Part shown: positions 21,231 through 30,656 of the stretch, in pieces
How the letters are laid out: every line of letters begins with the position of its first letter
Numbering within the stretch: the first letter of the stretch is position 1
Origin: Pseudomaricurvus sp. HS19
GTDB taxonomy: Bacteria > Pseudomonadota > Gammaproteobacteria > Pseudomonadales > Cellvibrionaceae
Assembly (NCBI RefSeq): GCF_009857815.1
Contig: NZ_WVVW01000002.1
Span: 62,001 to 126,000, forward strand
Direction of reading: 5' to 3'
Length of the DNA: 64,000 nucleotides
Translations under genes and position numbers: made by a program
The notes under the pieces: generated by a model
What the model was told of the DNA's origin: nothing
The model's input: only the letters and a program-made list of their open reading frames with translations
Databases searched by the model: none

Positions 21231-23341
21231 GCTTGCCCGCGACCTTCGACCAGGCCGGCGAGCAAGCGCCGGGGCTGCTCACCTGCCAACAGTTCGTCCA
21301 CGGCCAGCGGCAGCTTCCTGCGCCAGTTGGGGTATTCATCACAGGTACCGGGAATATTCACCGGCAACTCGGTGAAACACAAATCCTCAATTTGTACCGA
21401 CACCAGCTGCGACGCCATGCGACCGCTGGTGTGAAAAATGGCCCGGCACAATTCGTCGTCGAACGGGCGGTGAATATTAAAGTCCTGCCATCCCTGGGGC
21501 AGGAGCCCGGCATTGTTGACCCAGTGCAGCACCTGTATCAGGTCCGACTCACGGTCGTGAATAGTGGCCGCCAGTATGCCGTCGTCATCCAGCAGGCCGA
21601 TCTCCCGACGCAGGGCTATGTCGGTTTTATTCCACCAGGCAGTGAGGGTTGGCACATCGTGATTGGCCACCATCGCCAGGCACCGGGGCGCGAAATGTTC
21701 CGGGCGCTTGAAGACCACACCGTCGTACTTCTCAAAATAGAACAAGGCGTTCGACAGGATGGTCGAATGGGCCATGCGCTCGCGAATTTCCGGCGGCACC
21801 ACGCCCAGGTCCTCGCCGATCACAACACACTGCTGGCGCAGGCTTTCCAGTCGCAGGATGGCAAACAGCTCCGCCACCGGATAATAAATATAGGCGCCGG
21901 TGCTGCTATCGCCAGGACCGGGACACCACCACAGTCGCATCAGCGCCATGATGTGGTCAATACGCAAGGCCCCGCAGTGGGCCATATTGTTCTGCAGCAG
22001 GGTAATAAAGTGGGCGTAGCCGCTGTCCACCAGCTCGGTGGGTTTCATGGGCGGCAGGCCCCAGTTCTGTCCCTGCGGCGCCAGCGGATCCGGCGGCGCG
22101 CCGATACTGGCCCGGGTGCAGAACAGGTCCGGGTTCAGTTGCACCTCGGCACTGTTGCTGCTGCTGGCCACCGCCAGGTCGCGGATCAGGCCCACCGCCA
22201 TGCCATGCCCCAGGGCCAGCTGCTGGCAGACTTCCAGCTGGATCTCCGCCAGCCACTGCAGGTAAAAATGAAACAGGGGATCGCGGGCATTGTCGAAAGA
22301 GAAGCGGTTCTTGCTCGCCTGATCCCGGGCAAACACCTGGCCGGATTCCCCCTTGGCAGCGATGTAGGCGTGAAACGCCTCGGCGCGCGGCGAGCCCGCC
22401 TTAAGGTGCTCTTTCTTAAAGTGGCGGTACATGCGGTTGAAGATATTGAACTTCAGTTTGGTCACCGCGGTGTAATCCACCTGCGGCAGTTGCCGCAGCT
22501 CGCTCAGCTCCTGCTGTATCGACTCTTTGGCAACGTACTCCTGCAGGGTCGGGTTATCGGAGTAATCCTCCACCTGCCGGGGGTCTATGTACAGCGGGTT
22601 GAGGAAGCGTCGGTCCATGGGGCTGTAGGGGCTGCAATTTTCCGGGTGATCGGAATCCAGCAAATGCAGCGGGTTGAGGACCAGGAAGTGCAGGCCAAGT
22701 TCTGCCGCCCGCAGCACCGTATCCTGCAGATCCGAAAAATCACCCATACCCCAGTTGTGCCCGGACTGCAGGCTGTACACCTGCACCGACAGCCCCGCCA
22801 GCTTGTGGTTGTGTGCCAGCCAGTCGGGGGTGTAAGCGGTAGCCGGTGCCACAATCAGGGTGGTTTGGATACGCTGTTTGATGGAGGAGAGTGTCAGCTG
22901 GTGATAGCCCGGCGGCAGTGGCGGCAGTGGCAACATGCGGGTACTGATGGTGTGCGTGGCCAGGGTGTGCGTGTCGCGTTCAGCCAGTTCGAGCGGTGCT
23001 ACCGCCCCCTCGTACCGGCTACCGTCGTCAGCAACGATACTCCAGCGAACCTGGATGGGCAGGTCCACCACGTCCAGGTGCACGGGAATCTGTTCGGCGA
23101 GTCCGGCGTTTACCACCAGCGCCTTTGGCAACCAGCTGTCAAAGCGCTGGCTGTTGATCTGCAACAGGGACGCCTCGGCCGCCGCCCTGGTGCTGACATC
23201 CACCTCCAGCAGCTCCAGCACCCTGAGCCGGTTCTCCCAGGGAATGGCAACGGTTTCACCCGCGTAATTGATAAAATCTGTAGCAACACCGTAGGCGCCG
23301 AGCAACTGCTCCAGACAGCCGTGTTCAGGTTCCGTATCCAA
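21227..23341 (-). CDS. malQ: 4-alpha-glucanotransferase MalQ (amylomaltase), probable TTG start
   Basis: GH77 disproportionating enzyme that rearranges malto-oligosaccharides released by debranching. Catalytic blocks are visible: the aspartate in LRIDHIMALMRLWW, the glutamate in VIGEDLGVVPPE and the aspartate in ANHDVPTLTAWW. No ATG lies at a sensible place. The TTG at 23341 has GGGAG six bases upstream and gives 704 residues starting with DTEPEHGCLEQ after Met, close to the E. coli length of about 690. Reading back to 23734 would add 131 residues of non-protein-like sequence through an AT-rich, promoter-like stretch. It is the first gene of the six-gene operon. Confidence 0.93.
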   Translation of the reverse strand: MDTEPEHGCLEQLLGAYGVATDFINYAGETVAIPWENRLRVLELLEVDVSTRAAAEASLLQINSQRFDSWLPKALVVNAGLAEQIPVHLDVVDLPIQVRWSIVADDGSRYEGAVAPLELAERDTHTLATHTISTRMLPLPPLPPGYHQLTLSSIKQRIQTTLIVAPATAYTPDWLAHNHKLAGLSVQVYSLQSGHNWGMGDFSDLQDTVLRAAELGLHFLVLNPLHLLDSDHPENCSPYSPMDRRFLNPLYIDPRQVEDYSDNPTLQEYVAKESIQQELSELRQLPQVDYTAVTKLKFNIFNRMYRHFKKEHLKAGSPRAEAFHAYIAAKGESGQVFARDQASKNRFSFDNARDPLFHFYLQWLAEIQLEVCQQLALGHGMAVGLIRDLAVASSSNSAEVQLNPDLFCTRASIGAPPDPLAPQGQNWGLPPMKPTELVDSGYAHFITLLQNNMAHCGALRIDHIMALMRLWWCPGPGDSSTGAYIYYPVAELFAILRLESLRQQCVVIGEDLGVVPPEIRERMAHSTILSNALFYFEKYDGVVFKRPEHFAPRCLAMVANHDVPTLTAWWNKTDIALRREIGLLDDDGILAATIHDRESDLIQVLHWVNNAGLLPQGWQDFNIHRPFDDELCRAIFHTSGRMASQLVSVQIEDLCFTELPVNIPGTCDEYPNWRRKLPLAVDELLAGEQPRRLLAGLVEGRGQA

Positions 23342-23871
23342 GAAAGCTCCCAAATAGCAACAACACTTACGAATAACTATTCTTAATAGAAATTGCGCTT
23401 GATAGAACTGTACTGCTACTGCCACACCAGGCATGACTGGCGTTGTAACCTGCCACCGGATTCGCCCGGCGCTACTGCGAAACGGAAACCTTCCCGGCCC
23501 CAAATCCCTGGCCGCTATCCCGCTACTCTCGCCTAGCATAAATCGTTCCTGTGACAACCGGTTGTCAGCAAGATTACGCGGCACAAAGATCCTGCCTGCC
23601 CGGCAAAGGGAATCGGCCACTGGATTCGGGAGAGTAATTGGCCGCCACCCGGGGACGTGCTGCCCCATCGCGGAACTGGCACGGCGTCTTTTTAAAAGGA
23701 GAATAGTCGAGACCGGGTTGGACAGCCGCGGCAAATTGATTCAAAACAGACCAGGAGAAAATCCGGGCGCCCCAAAACAGAGCGCCACCGATCTATGGTT
23801 GCTGCCCGTAAAGGAACGTCCGAAAACAGCCGGGACAGCCAGTGACTGCAATGATCAGCCAGTGGCAGGAC

Positions 23872-25257
23872 TCAGGAGATCACTCCTTCCAAAACATCCG
23901 CCAACCCGCTCACCAGGCGCCGCTGCCAGGCGGGGGTAGGCGCAGACAGTACCCGATCCTCCAGCGCATACAGCTGGTTCACGGTTTTGTAGGTGAGCCA
24001 GCGCAGCGGTTCAGGCTCCCAGCGCTTTAAGGCGGAAAGGGGCTTGTCACGCAACACCCAGGGCTGGCGTACCAGCTCCGACTCCTGCTCCGTAATCAGG
24101 TGCGCCAGGGTGCGTCCTGCCAGGTTACTGGCACCCACCCCTTCACCGGCGTAGCCACCAGCAACGGCGATGCGGGGACCGTAGTCGCACAGCATGTGCG
24201 GATGGAAACGGCGTGACAGCGCCAGGTTGCCACCCCAGTTGTGGGTGATCCTGACGCCCTCCAGCTGGGGAAAACATTGCTGCATCAGGTGCCGGCGCAG
24301 CTCCATCTCGCCGGCACTCAGGGGCGCATCGGCACGCAAGCCACCGCCAAACCGATAGCCACCACGGGCGCCGAAGATCATACGATTGTCCGCACTGCGC
24401 TGGCCGTAACTGATGAGGCGCGATGCCTCGCAGAAGGCTTCGCCGTTGGCCAGACCGATGGACTGCCACACAGATTCCGGCAGCGGCTCGGTGGCCACAA
24501 TCATGCTCTGCACCGCCAGCTGGTAGTGCTGCATGGGCTTGAGCTGGCTGCCATAGGCTTCCACCGCCGGCACCACCCAGCGGGCCTTGATGGTCGCTGA
24601 TGGCGTGGCAACCTCACCACTCTGCCAGCGCACCACCGGGCTGCTCTCAAAAATCTCTACCCCGGATTGCTCCAGCACCGCCGCCAGCCCCAGCGCCAGT
24701 TTGGCGGGCTGCACCGTGGCGCAATGGGGAGTGAACAGCGCACCGTAGCTGTTGGCCATCTGCAAGCGCTGCTGCAGGCCTGATTGATCAAGCCACTGCA
24801 GGTCACTGGTACTGTAACCGTAGTCCCGGCATTCGCTCAGGTGTGCCTGCAGGCGCTGCTGCTGTTCCGGGTAGCGAGCCGCGCAATAAAGCACACCGCC
24901 TTTTTTGAAATCACAGTGAATGCCCTCGCGTTCTGTCACCCGTGCCACTTCGTCGGGGATTCCCTGTAATAGCCGGTGCCCGGACTGGCGCTCCGCCCCG
25001 GGCAGGGCTTGCAGCAGCTTGTCGCCGCCGGCGATCTCTCCCAGCAGCCAGCCGCCATTGCGGCCACTGGCCCCATAGCCCACCTGTCTGGCTTCGAGAA
25101 TGGTGATGCGCAGCTGTGGCTGCGCCTGCTTCAGGTAGTAGGCAGTCCAGAGGCCGGTGAAGCCCGCACCCACGATAACAACATCCGTGTCTGTGTTCTG
25201 CTGCAAGGCCGGGCGTGCCGGCTGTGGAGCGACCTGCTCCATCCACAGACTGATCAT
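23872..25257 (-). CDS. FAD-dependent amine/amino-acid oxidoreductase (DAO family)
   Basis: A 461-residue flavoprotein with the dinucleotide-binding loop VVIVGAGFTGLWTAYYL near residue 27, the GASGRNGGW motif that follows in DAO proteins such as gamma-glutamylputrescine oxidase PuuB, and a late FAD contact GYAGEGVGASNLAGRTLA near 385. The substrate is probably a small amine or amino acid; PuuB-like function is a guess from fold. The ATG at 25257 (MISLWMEQ) is preferred over 25329, which adds a non-conserved stretch. It stands alone, divergent from the outer-membrane protein. The preceding gap 23342-23871 holds the malQ promoter region and no gene I can support. Confidence 0.85.
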   Translation of the reverse strand: MISLWMEQVAPQPARPALQQNTDTDVVIVGAGFTGLWTAYYLKQAQPQLRITILEARQVGYGASGRNGGWLLGEIAGGDKLLQALPGAERQSGHRLLQGIPDEVARVTEREGIHCDFKKGGVLYCAARYPEQQQRLQAHLSECRDYGYSTSDLQWLDQSGLQQRLQMANSYGALFTPHCATVQPAKLALGLAAVLEQSGVEIFESSPVVRWQSGEVATPSATIKARWVVPAVEAYGSQLKPMQHYQLAVQSMIVATEPLPESVWQSIGLANGEAFCEASRLISYGQRSADNRMIFGARGGYRFGGGLRADAPLSAGEMELRRHLMQQCFPQLEGVRITHNWGGNLALSRRFHPHMLCDYGPRIAVAGGYAGEGVGASNLAGRTLAHLITEQESELVRQPWVLRDKPLSALKRWEPEPLRWLTYKTVNQLYALEDRVLSAPTPAWQRRLVSGLADVLEGVIS

Positions 25258-25474
25258 ATTGAATTCCGAAATTGCCCAAATGAGAGTTGCGGGGCGCGCC
25301 CGGGATTGAAGGTCTCCACAGGCACACAACTGAATGTGTAATTATTCCATAAAGTGGTACTTTGTCAGCCAGAGTCGTGGATATTTCCGCTACAATCTGC
25401 GACCAGAATTGACTCAGGGATTGATGGGTTCAATTTTTGTTGCGTACTGACCAAATACAAAAAGGGATGAAACA

Positions 25475-26101
25475 ATGAAGAGAGTACTTGCTGGCCTGTT
25501 ACTGGCTGTGCCTTGCCTTGTCCAAGCCGCCGACAGTCACCACACCGGCAATAGCGGACGCTGGTTTGTTGGTGCTGGCTTTGGCTCTGTGGGTTTTGAT
25601 GACGATGGTTTTTCGGATGACCTGGAAGATGAGCTGCGCTTCATTACCGGCGACCGCTATGACGTCGACACCGAGACTGATGACACTGCTCTGCTGCTGA
25701 AGGCCGGCTATCGCTTCAACCGCATTGTCGGTGTCGAGGTGAGCTACATTGATTACGGCGATGTGGTTTATGAGATTAATGGTGATGAGGCCTTCACCTT
25801 TGGGATTGCCGCCATCTCGCTGGCGGCCAACGTTGGCTACACCTTCAATAGCGGCTGGCGCCCCTTCGCCATTGTTGGCCTCTCCAGTGTTGACGTGGAT
25901 GCCGATGATTCCGACCGTTATCTCGGTTTCCATTATGGCTTCGGCGGTGAATTTACCCCGCAGAACATGTCAGCGCTGACCTTCCGCATTGCCTACGAAG
26001 GTGACATCTTCGTCGATGACTCTCTGGAAGATGAGTCAGGCTTTGACCTGTACGCCATGGACATCGGTACACTGAATATCGGAGCCACGTTTAATTTTTA
26101 A
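25475..26101 (+). CDS. Outer-membrane beta-barrel protein
   Basis: The 208-residue precursor starts with a clear signal peptide (MKRVLAGLLLAVPCLVQA, cleavage before ADS). The mature part alternates aromatic-rich strands with very acidic loops and ends in a phenylalanine (NIGATFNF), the C-terminal signature of proteins inserted by the BAM complex. Eight strands would fit, as in OmpA-barrel or OmpW-like small porins. The acidic loops are common in marine or halophilic bacteria. The ribosome-binding site AGGGATGAAACA precedes the ATG. A hairpin just downstream suggests a single-gene transcript. The exact role is unknown. Confidence 0.85.
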   Translation: MKRVLAGLLLAVPCLVQAADSHHTGNSGRWFVGAGFGSVGFDDDGFSDDLEDELRFITGDRYDVDTETDDTALLLKAGYRFNRIVGVEVSYIDYGDVVYEINGDEAFTFGIAAISLAANVGYTFNSGWRPFAIVGLSSVDVDADDSDRYLGFHYGFGGEFTPQNMSALTFRIAYEGDIFVDDSLEDESGFDLYAMDIGTLNIGATFNF

Positions 26102-26109
26102 AATTGCAT

Positions 26110-26134
26110 CCGGGCCTCGTTCCGCGAGGCCCGG
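26110..26134 (+). terminator. Hairpin after the outer-membrane protein gene
   Basis: Ten-base arms CCGGGCCTCG and CGAGGCCCGG flank a TTCCG loop, nine bases after the stop codon. The stem is GC-rich and perfect, but no T-run follows, so it may act as a terminator or as a 3-prime stabiliser. The rest of the gap to 26338 shows no gene. Confidence 0.6.
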
Positions 26135-26338
26135 CCCTCAGTAGCAGGTGTCATTCCAGCACTTCTCCGCCGTTATTCTCTACCCTCCCCGGCAAGGCAG
26201 ATACTCCCGACTGCACGCCTGACAGCTGCTACCTGTTTTCAAGCGCTCCATGAGCTACATCAAAACAACAACTCCTGAGTGGCCGTAGACTTTTCGACGA
26301 ACGCTGTATGCCCGTAAACCACAACAGGAGAACGCAGA

Positions 26339-27085
26339 GTGAGTCAGCCCGATGAGGGAGCGCTGGACTTCTTCCGCGCCATGCATGAACAGTTCAGTCA
26401 GGTACTCACTGCGCAGCGCGGCAACGACACCATGCTCTCCGCCCTGCTGACCCTTCTCTTCACCAGTTACGAAGGTTCTGTAGAGCTGCAGTCAGAAGGG
26501 CTGCCGGAGCCGGACTGCACAAAAGGTTGCGCCACCTGTTGCAGTATCCGCGTGGTGGCTACCGCACCGGAGGTGTTCCTGGTGGCTCGCTACCTGCAGG
26601 CTACCGAAGTGCAGCTGCGCGACCGGGGGCTGGATATCCGCCAGCGGCTGGCGGACGCGGATGAAATGACCCGTAACTGCAGTGAGGAGGAGCGCGTGGC
26701 CCTGCGGCAGCGTTGCCCCTACATCCACAAGGGCGCCTGTGTGATTTACCCGGTGCGACCGCTCGCCTGCCGCAGCCATATCTCCTACAGCCAGAAAGCC
26801 TGTGTCGATGCCGCTGCCGGTCGCGTCGACGAGGTGCCGTTTTCAGACGTGCACATGAGTGTGCGCAGCCTGGTGCAGAACGCCATGCAGTCCGCCTTGC
26901 GTTCCTCCAACTTCCCCTGGGCCACCTACGAACTGAACCACGCCCTCAGTATCGCCCTGGCACATGAGGATGCCGAGGGAGCCTGGCTGGCCTCGGAAGA
27001 TGTGCTGGCAGCGGCGCAGGTAGCGGATGTCAGCAGCGAGAATATGGCCGTGACTTACGACCGGATTCTCAGCCACAGCGAGTAA
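26339..27085 (+). CDS. YkgJ-type cysteine-cluster protein
   Basis: A 248-residue protein with the zinc- or iron-sulfur-binding cysteine cluster of the YkgJ (CxxCxxCC) family: CTKGCATCC near residues 60-68 and the later cysteines in CPYIHKGACVIYPVRPLACRSH (about 126-145). Flanking regions are helical. The family has no firm biochemical role; metal binding is the safe inference. GTG at 26339 is chosen because AGGAG lies eight bases upstream. The gene ends 22 bases before a convergent gene. Confidence 0.85.
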   Translation: MSQPDEGALDFFRAMHEQFSQVLTAQRGNDTMLSALLTLLFTSYEGSVELQSEGLPEPDCTKGCATCCSIRVVATAPEVFLVARYLQATEVQLRDRGLDIRQRLADADEMTRNCSEEERVALRQRCPYIHKGACVIYPVRPLACRSHISYSQKACVDAAAGRVDEVPFSDVHMSVRSLVQNAMQSALRSSNFPWATYELNHALSIALAHEDAEGAWLASEDVLAAAQVADVSSENMAVTYDRILSHSE

Positions 27086-27106
27086 TGTTACGTCAGCGCC
27101 GACCGC

Positions 27107-28360
27107 TTACCTTTGATTGGCAAGCCGCACAAAGAAGTCTGTGTATTGCGGGTAACCATCCGGGAATATCACGTTGATCTCCAGCGGGTCCGCGCTATCG
27201 GTAATGCCCTGCAGGGCACCGATGGGCACAGGGGAGCCGGAGTCTATTGGGCGGGGATTGACGCCCGGACGGTCCAACTCGCCACCACTGCTGTCAACAA
27301 ACACCACCGCGGTGTCGCTGTCGAGCACCCCACCCAGGCGCTGCACCAGGGTTAAAAACCCCCGGTCACTGCCACCACGGGTGTAGTTACCCGGCTCAGC
27401 AGCAACCGAGGTTACGGTATCGCCCACCCCGACCAGGGTTGGCATCAACTGCGGATCAAACTGCGCTTTTGCCAGCGCGACCATGGAGTCGATATCGATC
27501 GGTGCCCTGCGGGCACTGAAATCCTCGCCCAGCGGAAACTCACCAGTGCCGGCAAAATAGTAGTGGTTGAGCAGCACCAGTACGCCCGCCTCCTTGATGG
27601 CACCCCGCAACATAAACTGGAAGTCGGTGGTCCCCATATCTGTGGCACTCGCCAGCTTCAGGCGCTCCACACCACCGCTGCTGCCAAGGTTGGGCGCCAG
27701 GTGAATAAAGAACGACTCCCCCAACTGTTGTTGCTCTGCCTGTTGCATCAGCTCTGACAGCAAGCCCAGCGCCATTTGCTGGGCGCCCTGGCTCAACATC
27801 AGGTCGCCGCGAAAATGGTTCAGCAAGGCGCCGATATTCAGGGTCGGGGAGACCAGGTTATCCAGTACGATAACCTGCAGGAGTTGCTCAACCGCCTCTG
27901 CTGAGAGATTGAAGGGCGGGGCAACCAGGCGCGGCCCCAGGCGCGCAAGCAACCAGGCGGGCACCGAGGCCAGGAATGCCAGCTCCCGCTCACTGACGCC
28001 CGGGTGTGAAACGCGGCCGCAGCTGTCCTGCAACTGCACGCCCCCTGCCGCCAGCCCGGGCAGATACCAGCCAGACCCACTGGCAGCCGCAGACCCGCTC
28101 GCGGCTACCGCGGTATCGACAATACCATTCACTCCCCTGGAGCCGATGTGCTCGCCATTGGTGAGGACAAAGAAGCGGCCCTGCATGCGCCTGACGGCCT
28201 CGATGTAGGCCATATCCATAACGCGTTCACGGGGATCACGCACCAGCCCCATGCAGACGCCATCCAGGTCCTGTATGACCAGCAACCGGCGGCGATTGGC
28301 AAGGGCGGAGAGAAATTGTTGATGCTCAAGAGAACGGTGGAAACGGCGTAAAACAGACAT
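27107..28360 (-). CDS. Glucosylglycerol-3-phosphate phosphatase (StpA/GgpP-like)
   Basis: This 417-residue protein resembles cyanobacterial StpA, which removes phosphate from glucosylglycerol 3-phosphate to give the compatible solute glucosylglycerol. Seen in sequence: the phosphatase loop VIQDLDGVCMGLVRDP near residues 28-43, FFVLTNGEHIGSRGVNGIVD near 73-92, WYLPGLAAGGVQ, FQFMLRGAIKEAGVL and VGVGDTVTSVAAEPGN; these blocks occur in the same order in StpA as I recall it. It is a single gene. The synthase that would make its substrate (GgpS) is not in the window. A GH13_18 phosphorylase and an SSF symporter at 35-38 kb may belong to the same osmolyte pathway. Confidence 0.85.
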   Translation of the reverse strand: MSVLRRFHRSLEHQQFLSALANRRRLLVIQDLDGVCMGLVRDPRERVMDMAYIEAVRRMQGRFFVLTNGEHIGSRGVNGIVDTAVAASGSAAASGSGWYLPGLAAGGVQLQDSCGRVSHPGVSERELAFLASVPAWLLARLGPRLVAPPFNLSAEAVEQLLQVIVLDNLVSPTLNIGALLNHFRGDLMLSQGAQQMALGLLSELMQQAEQQQLGESFFIHLAPNLGSSGGVERLKLASATDMGTTDFQFMLRGAIKEAGVLVLLNHYYFAGTGEFPLGEDFSARRAPIDIDSMVALAKAQFDPQLMPTLVGVGDTVTSVAAEPGNYTRGGSDRGFLTLVQRLGGVLDSDTAVVFVDSSGGELDRPGVNPRPIDSGSPVPIGALQGITDSADPLEINVIFPDGYPQYTDFFVRLANQR

Positions 28361-28482
28361 AAAACAGCAGGGGAGTCACAACTCAACACCACCCCATGCT
28401 AATCCGCTGGCCGGGACAACACAAACACGACCCACCCGCTTGAACTCTGCAACTGCCAACAAAGCGTCAGCAGGCGCACGAC

Positions 28483-29004
28483 TCAGAGCAGAGCCCCAAA
28501 CCCGGGCTGGGACTCGAGATCGTCTTCAAAAGTGATCTCGGCTTCCATGCGGCGCCAGATAGACGTTGGCAGGTTGGGACTCTCTTCCCGCACCCGGTCC
28601 CACTCCAGCTCGATATCCGCCAACTCCCGCTTCAACGCCTCATCGGTGGCTGGCGGCAGTACCGCCAGCAACTCAATGCGATGTTTCAGGTGGGAGTATT
28701 TGGCACCGGCGTTTTTATGGCTGCTGGCCTGCTCGGAATAACGCAGGAAGGTCTGCAGCCCCACCAGCACCGCAGCAGTGACACTGAAAAAACCGACAAT
28801 AATTTTTGGATAGATCAGCGCCTGCTGATCGGAGAACTCCTGCAGCGAGGAGAACACCGCCGTGCCCACCAGGGTGGTGAGCACCACCGCGGGAATGCCG
28901 AGCCACAGATGACGCCGCTCGCAGGCACGGCCCGCTTCGTAGTGACCGATCTGCACCCGGTGTACCCGGAAGCGCCAATGCCTTAACAAGTCTGATTTGG
29001 TCAT
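28483..29004 (-). CDS. SLATT/DUF4231-type two-transmembrane protein
   Basis: A 173-residue protein with two predicted membrane helices (about 34-53, LGIPAVVLTTLVGTAVFSSL, and about 68-87, KIIVGFFSVTAAVLVGLQTF) followed by a cytosolic helical region with the RYSEQASSHKNAGAKYSHLK motif. This layout matches SLATT-type proteins, predicted pore-forming effectors that in other genomes sit beside nucleotide-second-messenger or SLOG-type defence genes. No cyclase or SLOG gene is adjacent here, so it is either a solo SLATT or a housekeeping relative. A ribosome-binding-like GAGAG precedes the ATG. The gaps on both sides hold nothing else I can support. Confidence 0.7.
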   Translation of the reverse strand: MTKSDLLRHWRFRVHRVQIGHYEAGRACERRHLWLGIPAVVLTTLVGTAVFSSLQEFSDQQALIYPKIIVGFFSVTAAVLVGLQTFLRYSEQASSHKNAGAKYSHLKHRIELLAVLPPATDEALKRELADIELEWDRVREESPNLPTSIWRRMEAEITFEDDLESQPGFGALL

Positions 29005-29153
29005 AATCTCTCTGGTAACAGTCCTTTTGTTAACAGTCCCTGATGTCGTTTTATTGTTGTAATGGGTAACCCGTGTGCGATTGCTCAGATAAGCCAGGGC
29101 AGAATCATAAACCGATTATGGGCTGACGCAATGACAGGGGGCAGTACCAAACG

Positions 29154-30656
29154 TCACACCGGCGCTACAGCAAAACTACGTCGCAGGCGCCGGGAAACCG
29201 TGTCCACCACCATATTCAGCAACGCTCCCACCACGATCAGCAACATGGCACGGTCGTAGCGAATCTCTTCAAACGCCGAGTCGATAAAGAAGCCCAGTGT
29301 CGCCACCCCCAGCAATCCCATAATGGCACTCTCCCGCAGGATCACCTCCCAGCGATAGAACAGCAGCGCCAGCAGGGCCGGAAAGCGCCGCGGCGTCTCC
29401 ACGTAGGCGTAGCGCTTCAGGCCGGTGGGATCATCCGGTCGCCGCGTACGGCTGGCTTCTTCGGCATCGCTGGCGTTGGCCACCAGGAAGGCGATGAGGC
29501 CACCGTTGTGCAGCGCCAGCGCCAATACCACCGGCAGGCCGGAGGGACCAAACAGCAGCAGGAAAATATAGGCCAGCACCATCTCCGGCGCCGAGCGCAG
29601 GGCCAGCAACAGGAAGCGTCCGGGCCAGCGCATCCAGGGCCCTGCCAGTGACCTGGATGCCAGCGGATAGGTGAGCAGAATGACCACTCCGGTCAGCACC
29701 ACCGCCACCTGGGTCAGCAACAGGGTCTGCAGCAGCCCAGGCCACACCTGCCGCTGCCACATCTCCGCGCCCCACTCCGCCAGCGCCGGCCAATCCCCCT
29801 GCAGCAGCGGTGTGGGCCAGATATCCTCACTGATAAAGCGCCACAGTGAACCGCCACTGCTGAAACCCACCGTCTCCGGCAGCGCCCAGATGGCCGCCAG
29901 CAGGTAGAGGGGCAACAGGCGCGGACGCAACCAGTAACGGATGGAGGCAATCAGTAACAGGAACGCCCACAGCAGGGCGCCGGCTTCACTGTAGTACCCC
30001 TGCTTGAAGGCGCTCTCCAGGTGAAATCCCAGGGTGGGCAGGCCGATAAAGCCGAGGATGGCACTGGAACGCAGGGCGCACTCAAAGCGATAGCGGGTGT
30101 AACTGAGCAGCGCCGGCAGCGACTGGGGAATGAGAGTGTAGACGTAACGCGCCAACGCCGGGGCCGCCTGCGGCAGGGTTTGTGCCGGAGTATTGGACTG
30201 CTGCTCGAAGATCTCGGCGAACACCTTGGCGAACATGCCGGTAAACGGCACCAGGATGGCGAGCAGACCTGTGAGGGCGCTGATGCCATAGAGCTGCATA
30301 AAGATCAGCCCCCAGAACAGCTCGTGCACCGAGCGTACCGCCGCGCAAAACAGGCGTACCACCCGCCAGCGAAACACCATGGCCAGCAGTAACCCCAGCG
30401 GCGCCGCGATGGCCACCGCCAACAGGGCAAAGGCGATGGTGTGCACTATGGCCTGCAGCAGCGACAGCGGTTGTTGCCACCCCGGCAGCAGCAGGCCCAT
30501 GCCGATCCGCGACAACTCACTCCAGGGGTCGACGCTGTAGATCCGGAAGTCGGCAAAGGGCAGCGCCAGCAGCGCGGCGATGATCATCAGCAGGCAGACA
30601 CTGTTGAGGCTGCGCACACTGGATTGCTGCAGGGACTGGCGCAGGGCGACCATCAT
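29154..30656 (-). CDS. PhnE-type ABC transporter permease, duplicated fusion; probable selenium oxyanion importer
   Basis: The 500 residues contain two PhnE-like permease units in tandem, about 20-240 and 285-490, each with several membrane helices and the EAA-type loop region (ALRSSAILGFIGLPTLG and LRESAIMGLLGVATLG). Related PhnE proteins are usually single units, so this is a fused pair that would form the whole membrane channel. It overlaps the ATPase gene by four bases and is the last gene of the selD-selU-PhnDCE run. By family alone it could carry phosphonate or phosphite; the neighbours argue for selenate or selenite. Confidence 0.88.
   Translation of the reverse strand: MMVALRQSLQQSSVRSLNSVCLLMIIAALLALPFADFRIYSVDPWSELSRIGMGLLLPGWQQPLSLLQAIVHTIAFALLAVAIAAPLGLLLAMVFRWRVVRLFCAAVRSVHELFWGLIFMQLYGISALTGLLAILVPFTGMFAKVFAEIFEQQSNTPAQTLPQAAPALARYVYTLIPQSLPALLSYTRYRFECALRSSAILGFIGLPTLGFHLESAFKQGYYSEAGALLWAFLLLIASIRYWLRPRLLPLYLLAAIWALPETVGFSSGGSLWRFISEDIWPTPLLQGDWPALAEWGAEMWQRQVWPGLLQTLLLTQVAVVLTGVVILLTYPLASRSLAGPWMRWPGRFLLLALRSAPEMVLAYIFLLLFGPSGLPVVLALALHNGGLIAFLVANASDAEEASRTRRPDDPTGLKRYAYVETPRRFPALLALLFYRWEVILRESAIMGLLGVATLGFFIDSAFEEIRYDRAMLLIVVGALLNMVVDTVSRRLRRSFAVAPV

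Noticed and set aside
21164-23386. 740-codon open frame on the plus strand opposite malQ
   Set aside because: It mirrors the MalQ coding sequence, is Gln/His/Arg-rich and shows no known fold; MalQ has all catalytic residues.
23342-23734. N-terminal extension of MalQ to an ATG at 23734
   Set aside because: The added 131 residues look unlike protein, cross an AT-rich promoter-like stretch and have no family match; TTG 23341 with GGGAG upstream fits better.
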